Of a DNA stretch of 25,940 nucleotides, positions 7,229 to 15,464 are shown piece after piece (positions within the stretch are counted from its first letter, which is position 1; each line of letters starts with the position of its first letter). Made by a program: the position numbers and the translations under genes. The stretch spans positions 1 to 25,940 of the forward strand of contig NZ_JAGKWP010000026.1 of NCBI RefSeq assembly GCF_021151785.1, in the 5' to 3' direction. The notes below the pieces were generated by a model. That model worked only from the letters and a program-made list of their open reading frames with translations. It had not been told where the DNA came from and made no database searches. The DNA is from Flavobacterium sp. (lineage in GTDB: Bacteria; Bacteroidota; Bacteroidia; Flavobacteriales; Flavobacteriaceae).

Positions 7229-8884
7229 ATGACACCTTTAAAACGATTTATCAATTTATTGAAATTAGACAAAAAAGATATTACACAGATATTCTTTTAC
7301 GCTATTTTCGCCGGGATTGTAAGTTTATCACTCCCTTTAGGCATCCAAGCTATTATCAATTTTATTCAAGCAGGAAGAATTAGTGTATCGTGGATGGTTT
7401 TAGTATTTCTTGTTGTACTGGGTGTTGCATTTGTTGGGGCATTATCATTAATGCAACTACGTATCACTGAAAACTTACAACAAAAAATATTTGTTCGCTC
7501 TTCATTTGAGTTTGCTTACCGAATACCTAAATTCAAATTTGAAGAAATTTATGGAAAATACACACCTGAACTTGCTAATCGTTTTTTTGACACCTTAACT
7601 ATTCAAAAAGGAACATCAAAATTATTAATTGACTTCTCCGCTGCTTTGCTACAAATTACATTTGGTTTAATTTTACTTTCTTTATACCATCCATTTTTTA
7701 TTATTTTTGGAATTCTATTGATGTTTTTATTATACTTCATCTTTAAATTTTCCTATACACCAGGATTGGAAAGTAGTTTAAAGGAATCAAAATTCAAATA
7801 CAAAGTAGCAAGTTGGCTACAAGAATTAGCAAGAAATTCAAATAGTTTTAAAAGAGAAAATTATCATGAATTTGCTTTAATTAAAAACGATAAACTTGTT
7901 CAAGACTATTTAAATTACAGGGAAAAACACTTCAATATCATTAGAAAACAATTCATTCAATTAATTTCTTTCAAAGTAATTATAACCGCTAGTTTACTTT
8001 TAATAGGAGGATTTTTAGTTTTAAACGAACAAATGAATATTGGTCAATTTGTGGCAGCAGAAATCATTATTTTACTAGTAATTAATTCGGTAGAAAAAAT
8101 CATTTTAGGCTTAGAAACTTTTTATGATGTGTTGACTTCAATTGAAAAAATTGGACAAATTACAGATATGGAAATTGAGCAAGAAACATATGTAAATCAA
8201 ACTGAATGTTATAATTCAATTTCACTAGAAGCCGATAATATTAGCTTTCATTTCCCAGATTCAAATGAAAATGTATTAGAAAACATTAATTTGACTATTG
8301 AACAAGGAGAAAAAATATGTATCGACGGAGATAATGGTTCTGGAAAAACTACATTAATTCGGCTTTTAGCAGGTATCATACAACCAACATATGGAGCGTT
8401 ATACATTAATGACGATACCTTTAGAAAAATAAATTTAGCTCAATACAGAGCTCATATTGCTTGTTTAACTCAAGGGGAGACTTTGTTTGAAGGAACCATT
8501 GCTCAAAATTTAATGTTTGGTTATAGTGTAAACAATGATGAAATAAAATCAGCCTTAGATGCTGTTCAACTAACTTCATTCATTAAAACTTTACCAGAAG
8601 GATTAGACACCAAAATTCACCCAGAAGGCAAACAACTTTCTTCTTCTAATGCTCAAAAAATTTTACTCGCAAGATGCATTATCAGTAAACCAAGAATTCT
8701 TTTCCTTGAAAATCCAACCGATAAAATGGATGAAGAAACTTCAACAAAAATTATTGACTATTTAACAGATTCTAAACGCCATTGGACATTAGTTGTAGCT
8801 TCTAAAAATCCAAAATGGAGAAAACAAGGTTCGCGTATCATTTTAATTGAAAATGGAAAAATAAGTTCAGACTCAAAAATCTAA
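7229..8884 (+). CDS. ABC half-transporter with degenerate ATPase domain
   Basis: A 551-residue inner-membrane export-type ABC protein. A transmembrane domain with about six helices (1-305) is followed by a nucleotide-binding domain (about 330-551). Walker A (GDNGSGKTT, 367-375) and the Q-loop (Q415) are intact. The signature motif is LSSSNAQ (470-476) instead of LSGGQ. The Walker B region is ILFLENPTD, so the Asp is replaced by Glu494 and the catalytic Glu by Asn495. The H-loop position is Ser525 instead of His. Slow hydrolysis or a nucleotide-gated, non-hydrolytic role is therefore plausible. There is no C39 peptidase domain. The gene sits between tetR (3-base gap) and an HlyD-type adaptor (5-base gap), like a type I secretion operon. 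The substrate is unknown. Confidence 0.9.
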   Translation: MTPLKRFINLLKLDKKDITQIFFYAIFAGIVSLSLPLGIQAIINFIQAGRISVSWMVLVFLVVLGVAFVGALSLMQLRITENLQQKIFVRSSFEFAYRIPKFKFEEIYGKYTPELANRFFDTLTIQKGTSKLLIDFSAALLQITFGLILLSLYHPFFIIFGILLMFLLYFIFKFSYTPGLESSLKESKFKYKVASWLQELARNSNSFKRENYHEFALIKNDKLVQDYLNYREKHFNIIRKQFIQLISFKVIITASLLLIGGFLVLNEQMNIGQFVAAEIIILLVINSVEKIILGLETFYDVLTSIEKIGQITDMEIEQETYVNQTECYNSISLEADNISFHFPDSNENVLENINLTIEQGEKICIDGDNGSGKTTLIRLLAGIIQPTYGALYINDDTFRKINLAQYRAHIACLTQGETLFEGTIAQNLMFGYSVNNDEIKSALDAVQLTSFIKTLPEGLDTKIHPEGKQLSSSNAQKILLARCIISKPRILFLENPTDKMDEETSTKIIDYLTDSKRHWTLVVASKNPKWRKQGSRIILIENGKISSDSKI

Positions 8885-8889
8885 AAACT

Positions 8890-10245
8890 ATGCTAAACTT
8901 ATCAAAAAATAACAAACCAGATTATAATCGTTTAGACCAATACTCAACGATTCAATCCCTTGCTTCTAGACCGCATTATAAAGTTTTAAACAAAATTCTC
9001 GTAGGTTTTTTAATTCTCGTGGTGTTATTTCTATTTTTACCTTGGACTCAAAATATTCCCGGCAATGGAAATGTAACAACTTTAATGCCTAATCAAAGAC
9101 CACAAACAATTCAATCATTAATCTCTGGCCGAATAGAAAAATGGTATGTTAGAGAAGGAGATTTTGTAAAAAAAGGAGACACAATCTTGTTTATCTCAGA
9201 GATTAAAGAAGATTATCTAGACCCCAATTTAGTTGAAAACACAAAAGCACAACTTACTGCTAAACAACAATCTGTTGAATCTTATGGCGGAAAAGTAAAT
9301 TCTTTATCTGACCAAATTGTTGCTATTGAAAGAGAACGTAAACTAAAATTTGAACAAGCTAAAAACAAAGTTAAACAGTCCTACTTAAAAATTACAAGTG
9401 ACAGCATGGATTTAGCAGCTGTTGAAACTCAATTAAAAATTGCAAAAACACAATTTAATCGCGCTGTTCAATTAAATAAAGAAGGTTTAAAGCCGCTTAC
9501 AGAGGTTGAAGAAAAAAGATTAAAGCTACAAGAGGTTGAAGCTAAAATTATAACACAAGAAAATAAATTTTTAGCTAGTAAAAATGAATTAATCAATGCA
9601 AAAGTTGAATTGAATAGAATTAATGCAGAATACACCGAAAAAGTTTCCAAAGCTCGTGGTGATCAATTTACAGCTTTAAGTAGTCAATTTGATACGGAAG
9701 CTCAAGTTAACAAACTTAAAAACCAATACACCAATTACAAAATAAGAAATGGAATGTATTATATCACTGCTCCACAAGATGGCTATGTCAACCGTGCATT
9801 ACAATCTGGTATTGGAGAAAACATTAAAGAAGGAACAGCAATTGTAAGCATTATGCCATCAAAATACCAGTTAGCTGTAGAAACTTACGTATCGCCCATG
9901 GATTTTCCATTGATTCAAAAAGGGGAACGTGTTCGTGTATGGTTTGATGGATGGCCAACAATCGTTTTCTCAGGATGGCCAGGTTTATCTTATGGCACAT
10001 ATGGTGGTAAAATTGTAGCCGTTGAAAATTTCATTAGCGATAATGGTAAATATCGAGTATTAATTGCTCCAGATGAAAAGGAAGAAAATTGGCCAAAACA
10101 ATTAAGTATTGGCTCAGGAGCACAAACTATAGCGTTATTAGAAAATGTTCCTATTTGGTATGAAATATGGCGAACCTTAAATGGTTTTCCCCCTAATTAT
10201 TATCAATCAAAAACAGATAAAAATGCTACTAAGGAAAAAAAATAA
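8890..10245 (+). CDS. HlyD-type periplasmic adaptor (membrane fusion protein)
   Basis: A 451-residue adaptor that would link the ABC protein to the outer-membrane channel. It has a cytoplasmic N-terminus, one transmembrane helix (about 36-52), a first half of a lipoyl domain (about 68-105, GRIEKWYVREGDFVKKGDTIL), a long alpha-helical coiled-coil hairpin (about 115-285), the returning lipoyl half (ITAPQDGYVNRAL) and a C-terminal beta-barrel region. This order is that of HlyD-family membrane fusion proteins. It starts 5 bases after the ABC gene and overlaps the tolC-like gene by 23 bases, indicating translational coupling. Confidence 0.9.
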   Translation: MLNLSKNNKPDYNRLDQYSTIQSLASRPHYKVLNKILVGFLILVVLFLFLPWTQNIPGNGNVTTLMPNQRPQTIQSLISGRIEKWYVREGDFVKKGDTILFISEIKEDYLDPNLVENTKAQLTAKQQSVESYGGKVNSLSDQIVAIERERKLKFEQAKNKVKQSYLKITSDSMDLAAVETQLKIAKTQFNRAVQLNKEGLKPLTEVEEKRLKLQEVEAKIITQENKFLASKNELINAKVELNRINAEYTEKVSKARGDQFTALSSQFDTEAQVNKLKNQYTNYKIRNGMYYITAPQDGYVNRALQSGIGENIKEGTAIVSIMPSKYQLAVETYVSPMDFPLIQKGERVRVWFDGWPTIVFSGWPGLSYGTYGGKIVAVENFISDNGKYRVLIAPDEKEENWPKQLSIGSGAQTIALLENVPIWYEIWRTLNGFPPNYYQSKTDKNATKEKK

Positions 10246-11629
10246 AGACCTCTTCAAATGGACTATTTTATTGTGTTTGTTTAGTTTTAATTTAAAGGCA
10301 CAAAACAATGAGTTTACCTATGAAGAATATTTAGGCTTTGTAAAACGATTTCACCCTATTGCCAAAATGGCCGACTTGGAAATAAGTCAAGCTCAAGCTA
10401 ATTTACTCCAAGCTAGAGGTGCTTTTGACCCAAAAATTGAAGTCGATTTTAGTCGAAAAGAATACCAAAATAAAGAATATTACTCTGTATTCAATGGAAG
10501 TTTTAAAATTCCTACTTGGTATGGAATAGAATTAAAAGCTGCATTTGAAAACAATGAAGGTTTGTATTTAAACCCTCAAAATACGGTTCCAACGAATGGC
10601 CTAACTGCTGTAGGAATTACAATACCTGTATTACAAGGGCTAGTGATTAATCAGCGAATGGCTGATCTTAGAAAAGCAAAATCTCAAATTAAACTGAGTC
10701 AAGCAGAACGAAGATTACAAGCTGTACAAATCATGTATGATGCTTCAATTGCCTATTTTAACTGGAAAAAAAACTATGAAGAAGTGCGTCTATATGAAAA
10801 CTATGTCACCAATGCATCTATACGTTTAAAAGGAATCCAAACATTGATAGAACAAGGTGACAAACCAGCAATAGACAGTATTGAAGCTGGAATTACCTTA
10901 AAAAACAGACAACTTAACCTAGAAGAATCACGCTTTAAATTATTGAAAGCTAAATTAGAACTTTCAAATTTTTTATGGACAAATAATAATTTGCCTCTAG
11001 AATTGGAAGACAATTTAATTCCAGAAGAAAACTTGGAGCAATCTATAGGATTAACATTAAAAACCAATACCTTATTAACTGAAAACTTTTCAGTAACAAC
11101 GCACCCCAAAATAAATGCGCTAGAAACTAAAATAGAAATGCTAAACATTGAAAGAAAATTGAAAGCAAATATGCTTCTTCCAAAACTTGATGTAGGCTAT
11201 TCCTATATTTCAGAACCAGTTGCCTTTTCAAACTATCGATTTGAAGATTATAAATTTGGCATCAATGCATATTTCCCTATTTTCTTGAGAAAAGAACGAG
11301 GTGCTTTAAAATTAGCACAACAAAAAATCCAAGCACAAGAACTCACATTAGCTCTAGAAAAGAAACAATTAGAAAACAAAGTTACAGCTCAACAAAATGA
11401 AATTCAAACTATTTCAAAACAAAAAAACATCATTACAGGCTTAGTTAATGACAATGAAAAACTAGTCCAAGCCGAAGAAAGATTATTTAGTGCTGGAGAA
11501 AGTTCGCTTTTTTTAATCAATACAAGAGAAAATAATTTAGTCAGTGCTAAACTTTCTCGAATTAATATTGACAACCGTTTGTATCTTTCACATGCCGAAT
11601 TATTCAAAACAATTGCCAATCCTGAATAA
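10223..11629 (+). CDS. TolC-family outer-membrane efflux protein
   Basis: A 468-residue outer-membrane channel component completing the tripartite exporter. The chosen ATG at 10223 gives a proper signal peptide (basic MLLRKKNK, then a hydrophobic WTILLCLFSFNL, then KAQ as a cleavage site). The longer frame from 10181 would place 14 unrelated residues in front. The mature protein has the two-repeat helical pattern of the OEP family, including FHPIAKMADLEISQAQANLLQARGAF-type text and the GLVINQRMADLRKAKS segment. It overlaps the end of the adaptor gene by 23 bases. A strong terminator follows immediately. Confidence 0.88.
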   Translation: MLLRKKNKDLFKWTILLCLFSFNLKAQNNEFTYEEYLGFVKRFHPIAKMADLEISQAQANLLQARGAFDPKIEVDFSRKEYQNKEYYSVFNGSFKIPTWYGIELKAAFENNEGLYLNPQNTVPTNGLTAVGITIPVLQGLVINQRMADLRKAKSQIKLSQAERRLQAVQIMYDASIAYFNWKKNYEEVRLYENYVTNASIRLKGIQTLIEQGDKPAIDSIEAGITLKNRQLNLEESRFKLLKAKLELSNFLWTNNNLPLELEDNLIPEENLEQSIGLTLKTNTLLTENFSVTTHPKINALETKIEMLNIERKLKANMLLPKLDVGYSYISEPVAFSNYRFEDYKFGINAYFPIFLRKERGALKLAQQKIQAQELTLALEKKQLENKVTAQQNEIQTISKQKNIITGLVNDNEKLVQAEERLFSAGESSLFLINTRENNLVSAKLSRINIDNRLYLSHAELFKTIANPE

Positions 11630-11630
11630 C

Positions 11631-11665
11631 AAAAAAGTCCATTTCAATTGAAATGGACTTTTTTA
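11631..11665 (+). terminator. Rho-independent terminator of the exporter operon
   Basis: GTCCATTTC (11637-11645) and GAAATGGAC (11650-11658) form a perfect 9-bp stem with an AATT loop, flanked by an A-tract and a T-tract. It begins two bases after the tolC-like stop codon. Confidence 0.92.
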
Positions 11666-11829
11666 TTATTTTTTTATAATTTATAGACTAAAAACATTTA
11701 GAATACTCACTTAACATACAAACAATCAAAACTAAAACCCTAACTCTTAACATCATTACTTTTTCAAAAATAGTGAATAAACTCAAAATTCAATTTTATT
11801 ATATTCGTTATTCAAAACTACATTTTTTG

Positions 11830-11837
11830 TACTTTTG
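11830..11837 (+). promoter_or_regulatory. map promoter, -7 element
   Basis: TACTTTTG matches TAnnTTTG. The predicted start is near 11844, about 11 bases before the map ATG. The rest of the 225-base gap 11630-11854 holds only the upstream terminator and AT-rich sequence. Confidence 0.55.
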
Positions 11838-11854
11838 CATCAGAAATTTCGATT

Positions 11855-12673
11855 ATGATAATAATTAAAACAAGAGAAGAAATTGAGTTAATGCGAGAAA
11901 GCGCATTATTAGTTTCCAAAACACTAGGAATGATTGCCAAAGAAATCAAACCTGGTGTGACTACCCTATACCTAGATAAACTAGCCGAAACTTTTATTAG
12001 AGACCATGGAGCTGAACCTGCTTTTTTAGGAATGTATGGTTTCCCAAATTCATTATGTATGAGTCCAAACACTCAAGTAGTACATGGCATACCCAATGAT
12101 ATACCTCTCCAAGAAGGCGACATCATTTCTGTAGACTGTGGTGCGTTAAAAAATGGATTCTATGGCGATCACGCTTATACTTTTGAAGTGGGTGAGGTAA
12201 CACTTGAAACCAAAAAATTACTCCAAGTTACCAAAGAGTCTTTATATATAGGCATTCGTGAAACAAGAGCTGGCAATAGAGTTGAAGATATTGGTAATGC
12301 CATCCAAAACTACTGTGAAAGTCATGGTTATGGTGTGGTTCGTGAATTATGCGGACATGGTTTAGGACGAAAAATGCATGAAGATCCCGAAGTTCCAAAT
12401 TATGGAAAAAGAGGTCGAGGTAAAAAACTAGCCAATGGAATGGTTTTAGCCATTGAACCTATGATAAATATGGGAACTAGAAACATCAAACAACATAAAG
12501 ACGGATGGACAATAACTACAGCTGATGGCAAACCAAGCGCTCATTTTGAACACGATGTAGCTATTGTGGATGGAAAACCAGAATTGCTTTCTACCTTTGC
12601 TTACATCTATGATGCGTTAGGAATTAGTAGTAACGAGGAAGACGGTCTAAGAAGTGTTCCTTTAGTTCTTTAA
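11855..12673 (+). CDS. map: Type I methionine aminopeptidase
   Basis: Removes the initiator methionine from nascent proteins in the cytoplasm. The 272-residue protein shows all five metal ligands of the pita-bread fold: Asp94 (VDCG), Asp105 (GDHAYTF), His168 (CGHGLG), Glu201 (AIEPM) and Glu232 (HFEHDV), plus the substrate-side His77 (VVHGIP). There is no N-terminal zinc-finger extension, as expected of a bacterial type Ia enzyme. A good -7 element lies just upstream. The methyltransferase gene begins 58 bases downstream without a terminator and is probably on the same transcript. Confidence 0.96.
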   Translation: MIIIKTREEIELMRESALLVSKTLGMIAKEIKPGVTTLYLDKLAETFIRDHGAEPAFLGMYGFPNSLCMSPNTQVVHGIPNDIPLQEGDIISVDCGALKNGFYGDHAYTFEVGEVTLETKKLLQVTKESLYIGIRETRAGNRVEDIGNAIQNYCESHGYGVVRELCGHGLGRKMHEDPEVPNYGKRGRGKKLANGMVLAIEPMINMGTRNIKQHKDGWTITTADGKPSAHFEHDVAIVDGKPELLSTFAYIYDALGISSNEEDGLRSVPLVL

Positions 12674-12731
12674 AATTAATCAAAAATGACTTTTCTTAAT
12701 AAACTTTTTTTTGAAAAGTTTCAAAATTCAA

Positions 12732-13502
12732 ATGAAAAAACTATTTAAATTTATTTTAAACACTATTCCACGTCCTATCTTAATTCGGGTAAGTATTGTG
12801 GTTCGTCCAATAATTGCTTTTGTTTTAAAAGGAAATCGATTTACAGATCCAATTGATGGCAAAAGTTTCCGAATGTTTCTCCCTTATGGTTATGGAACAC
12901 AGCGAAATAATGTACTTTCTCCAAGTACATTATCTTTAGAAAGACATCGCTTACTTTGGTTGTATTTAAAAAATGAAACAGACTTTTTTACTTCTACTCA
13001 AAAAGTAAAAGTTTTACATTTTGCTCCTGAACAAGAATTTTATAAAAGATTTAAAAAACAAAGCAATATAGAATATACCACTACTGATTTATTATCTCCT
13101 TTGGCTGATGTTAAAGCAGATATTTGTAATTTACCTTTTGAAGATAATCAGTATGATATTATATTTTGCAACCATGTTTTAGAACATATTCCTGATGACA
13201 CAAAAGCCATGAAGGAATTGTTCCGTGTATTAAAACCAGGTGGATGGGGAATTTTTCAGATTCCACAAGATTTAAACAGAGCAACTACATTTACAGATGA
13301 TAGTATCACTGACCCAAAAGAACGTGCTAAAATTTTTGGCCAATATGATCATGTTCGAGTATATGGAAGAGATTACTTTGATAAATTGAGAAGCATTGGA
13401 TTCCAAGTTGAAGAAATAGATTACACAAATACCATTGCTCCAGAATGGGTTGAAAAATATTGTTTAGCTAAAGGTGAAATTATACCATTAGTTAGAAAGT
13501 AA
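12732..13502 (+). CDS. Class I SAM-dependent methyltransferase
   Basis: A 256-residue protein with a methyltransferase type 11-like core: VLHFAPEQEF at the motif I position (the usual glycine-rich loop is replaced by HFAPE), DICNLPFEDNQYDIIFCNHVLEHIPDD for motifs II/III, and LKPGGWGIFQIP for post-motif III. A basic, hydrophobic N-terminus (about 1-30) may associate with the membrane. The substrate is unknown. I placed the start at the ATG 12732, seven codons inside the longest frame (TTG, 12711), since the next residues MKKLFKFI look like a normal start. It is closed by a strong terminator. Confidence 0.85.
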   Translation: MKKLFKFILNTIPRPILIRVSIVVRPIIAFVLKGNRFTDPIDGKSFRMFLPYGYGTQRNNVLSPSTLSLERHRLLWLYLKNETDFFTSTQKVKVLHFAPEQEFYKRFKKQSNIEYTTTDLLSPLADVKADICNLPFEDNQYDIIFCNHVLEHIPDDTKAMKELFRVLKPGGWGIFQIPQDLNRATTFTDDSITDPKERAKIFGQYDHVRVYGRDYFDKLRSIGFQVEEIDYTNTIAPEWVEKYCLAKGEIIPLVRK

Positions 13503-13532
13503 AAAGTCCCGACAATGTCGGGACTTTTTTTA
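13501..13532 (+). terminator. Rho-independent terminator after the methyltransferase
   Basis: GTCCCGAC (13506-13513) pairs with GTCGGGAC (13517-13524) across a three-base loop, with an A-tract before and a run of seven T after. It overlaps the stop codon of the methyltransferase gene. Confidence 0.93.
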
Positions 13533-13653
13533 TTCAAGTTTTAATGTTTTCTTCATAAAAATTCTACTTCCACTTTTTTATAAAGTTTTTAAGATATGAA
13601 AAGACTTGTAAATCAAAATATTTGGCTATTTTTACTATTATTAAATCATTGTT

Positions 13654-14895
13654 ATGTTTTCAAAAATTACAACTTTATTTTTGTTCATTAGCTGTTTACT
13701 CTTGGCTCAGGAGCAAGAAGTTCCAACTCCTTTTAATATAAAAACAGTAACCTTTGTACAAGGAGGTAACAACGCCATTCCTTTTTTCAGACTAGGAGAT
13801 GCTTTTGAACTCCAGTTTGATGATTTATATGGTAACGAAGCCGATTACTATTATACCATTGAACATTATAACTATGACTGGACTCCCAGTAGTTTATTAA
13901 AAAATGAATACATCAATGGATTGGACAACCAACGCATTCAAAATTATTCTAATTCACTTAATTGTTTCCAAAATTACTCTCACTACACACTTAGTTTCCC
14001 AAATAAATACAATCAAATTATAAAATCAGGCAATTACATGGTTAAAATCTATGATGATGAACAACACTTAATTTTTTCAAGAAAATTCATTATCTATGAG
14101 GATGATTTGATGATTGGAATCACCATTCGCCGTTCTCGAGATATGGAAACTATCCAACAAAAACAAAATGTAGAATTTTTTATTGATTACAAGGACCGTG
14201 TTTTACAAAATCCGCTACAAAATATTAAAGTTTCTATCTTTCAAAATGGAAAATTTCAAAATGCCATTCACAACATAAAGCCTCAATATACAATTGGTAC
14301 TCAATTAATCTATCGCTACAACAAAGAAACCCAGTTTTGGGGTGGAAATGAATTTTGGAATTTTGAAAACAAAAATATTAGAGGAGCTTCCAATACCGTC
14401 TTTAAAGTTACTACTGGTGACATCTACAACACCTATTTATATGTTAATGAAGCAAGAAAAAATAAAATTTACACTTATTTTCCTGATATAAACGGAAATT
14501 TCCTTGTGACTAATTTTAATGTAACCAACCCAAATGTTGAATCTGATTATGCTTGGGTATATTTCACACTAGATTGCAAAGAAAATCCTCTAGAGAAAAA
14601 TATATATATCAATGGCATGTTTAATAATTATGCCATTTCAGATGAGAATAAAATGGATTACAATAGTACAACCAATCGATTTGAAAAAGCCTTACTAATT
14701 AAGCAAGGATTTACTAATTACCAATATGTTTTGACTGATTTAAATGGTAAAATTGATGAGAAAAATGCAATAGATGGTAATTTCTACCAAACCGAAAATA
14801 ATTATACCATCTTAGTCTACTACAAAGGACCAGCAGATCGTTACGACAGGGTTGTTGGCATAGCTAATGCAACCAGTTTAGACATTAAAAATTAA
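13654..14895 (+). CDS. Type IX secretion system plug protein (DUF5103)
   Basis: A 413-residue secreted protein of the DUF5103 family, named after the Plug protein that closes the SprA translocon of the type IX secretion system in F. johnsoniae. An N-terminal signal (MFSKITTLFLFISCLLLAQ) is followed by beta-rich domains. The conserved blocks FNIKTVTFVQGGNNAIPFFRLG, FDDLYGNEADYYYTIEHYNYDW and YINGLDNQRIQNY are the ones I associate with this family. A C-terminal carbohydrate-binding-like segment (IYINGMFNNYAISDENKMDYN) follows. The protein is expected in the periplasm or at the outer membrane. Finding it near gldBC fits a gliding, T9SS-bearing organism. No -7 element was evident. Confidence 0.82.
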   Translation: MFSKITTLFLFISCLLLAQEQEVPTPFNIKTVTFVQGGNNAIPFFRLGDAFELQFDDLYGNEADYYYTIEHYNYDWTPSSLLKNEYINGLDNQRIQNYSNSLNCFQNYSHYTLSFPNKYNQIIKSGNYMVKIYDDEQHLIFSRKFIIYEDDLMIGITIRRSRDMETIQQKQNVEFFIDYKDRVLQNPLQNIKVSIFQNGKFQNAIHNIKPQYTIGTQLIYRYNKETQFWGGNEFWNFENKNIRGASNTVFKVTTGDIYNTYLYVNEARKNKIYTYFPDINGNFLVTNFNVTNPNVESDYAWVYFTLDCKENPLEKNIYINGMFNNYAISDENKMDYNSTTNRFEKALLIKQGFTNYQYVLTDLNGKIDEKNAIDGNFYQTENNYTILVYYKGPADRYDRVVGIANATSLDIKN

Positions 14896-14918
14896 CAATT
14901 TCTTTAAAGATTTTTTAT

Positions 14919-14926
14919 TAACTTTG
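14919..14926 (+). promoter_or_regulatory. apaG promoter, -7 element
   Basis: TAACTTTG matches TAnnTTTG in the 50-base gap before apaG. The predicted start near 14933 gives a leader of about 13 bases. Confidence 0.5.
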
Positions 14927-14945
14927 ACAAGCTATAAATCAAATT

Positions 14946-15332
14946 ATGGTAACTCAAATAACAAGTGGCATTAAAATTTCAGTTTCAACTAGTTTTGAAG
15001 GTACATATTTCAAAAACTATAAAATTCACTATGCCTTTACTTATCAAGTTACTATAGAAAACCAAAGTAAAGATTCTGTACAATTAAACTCTCGTCATTG
15101 GGAAGTTTATGATTCTTTGAACAATTTAGACATTGTTGATGGTGAAGGTGTTATTGGAAAAAAACCTGTAATTAAACCCGGGGAAAAACACTCTTATTCT
15201 TCAGGTTGTTTATTATCATCCCCGATTGGAGCGATGAAAGGTTTTTATAACATGATTAACTTCACAACAACCAAGAGTTTTAAAGTAACCATTCCAACCT
15301 TTAAATTGATGGCTCCATTTGCTATGAATTAG
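14946..15332 (+). CDS. apaG: ApaG family protein (Co2+/Mg2+ efflux-associated)
   Basis: A 128-residue single ApaG/DUF525 domain with a fibronectin-III-like fold. Typical features are the ISVSTSFEG start, the FTYQVTIENQS strand, LNSRHWEVYDS, the glycine-rich VDGEGVIGKKPVIKPGE loop, and YSSGCLLSSPIGAMKGFY. ApaG has been linked to divalent cation homeostasis in enterobacteria, but its molecular function is not established. The gene appears to have its own promoter; pruA follows 132 bases downstream. Confidence 0.92.
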   Translation: MVTQITSGIKISVSTSFEGTYFKNYKIHYAFTYQVTIENQSKDSVQLNSRHWEVYDSLNNLDIVDGEGVIGKKPVIKPGEKHSYSSGCLLSSPIGAMKGFYNMINFTTTKSFKVTIPTFKLMAPFAMN

Positions 15333-15382
15333 AAGTCTAATTATTTGTTTATTTTAGTACTAATAATTCAATTTTTCCTTTG

Positions 15383-15390
15383 TATTTTTG
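15383..15390 (+). promoter_or_regulatory. pruA promoter, -7 element
   Basis: TATTTTTG is a full TAnnTTTG match. The predicted leader to the pruA ATG is about 68 bases, longer than for most genes in this window. Confidence 0.45.
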
Positions 15391-15464
15391 CTATAAGATA
15401 AATTGAAAGCTTATTTTCAACGATTTCTTTATCAATTTGTTTAATAATTTTAAACCATAACATC

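Noticed and set aside
10801..11148. 115-codon minus-strand frame inside the tolC-like gene
   Set aside because: It is a shadow of the real frame; the residues look like reverse-complement translation and there is no promoter or gap for it.
12686..12748. 20-codon frame (MTFLNKLFFEKF) just before the methyltransferase
   Set aside because: Very short, no signal or domain, and overlaps the methyltransferase start; the poly-T tract easily gives such frames by chance.
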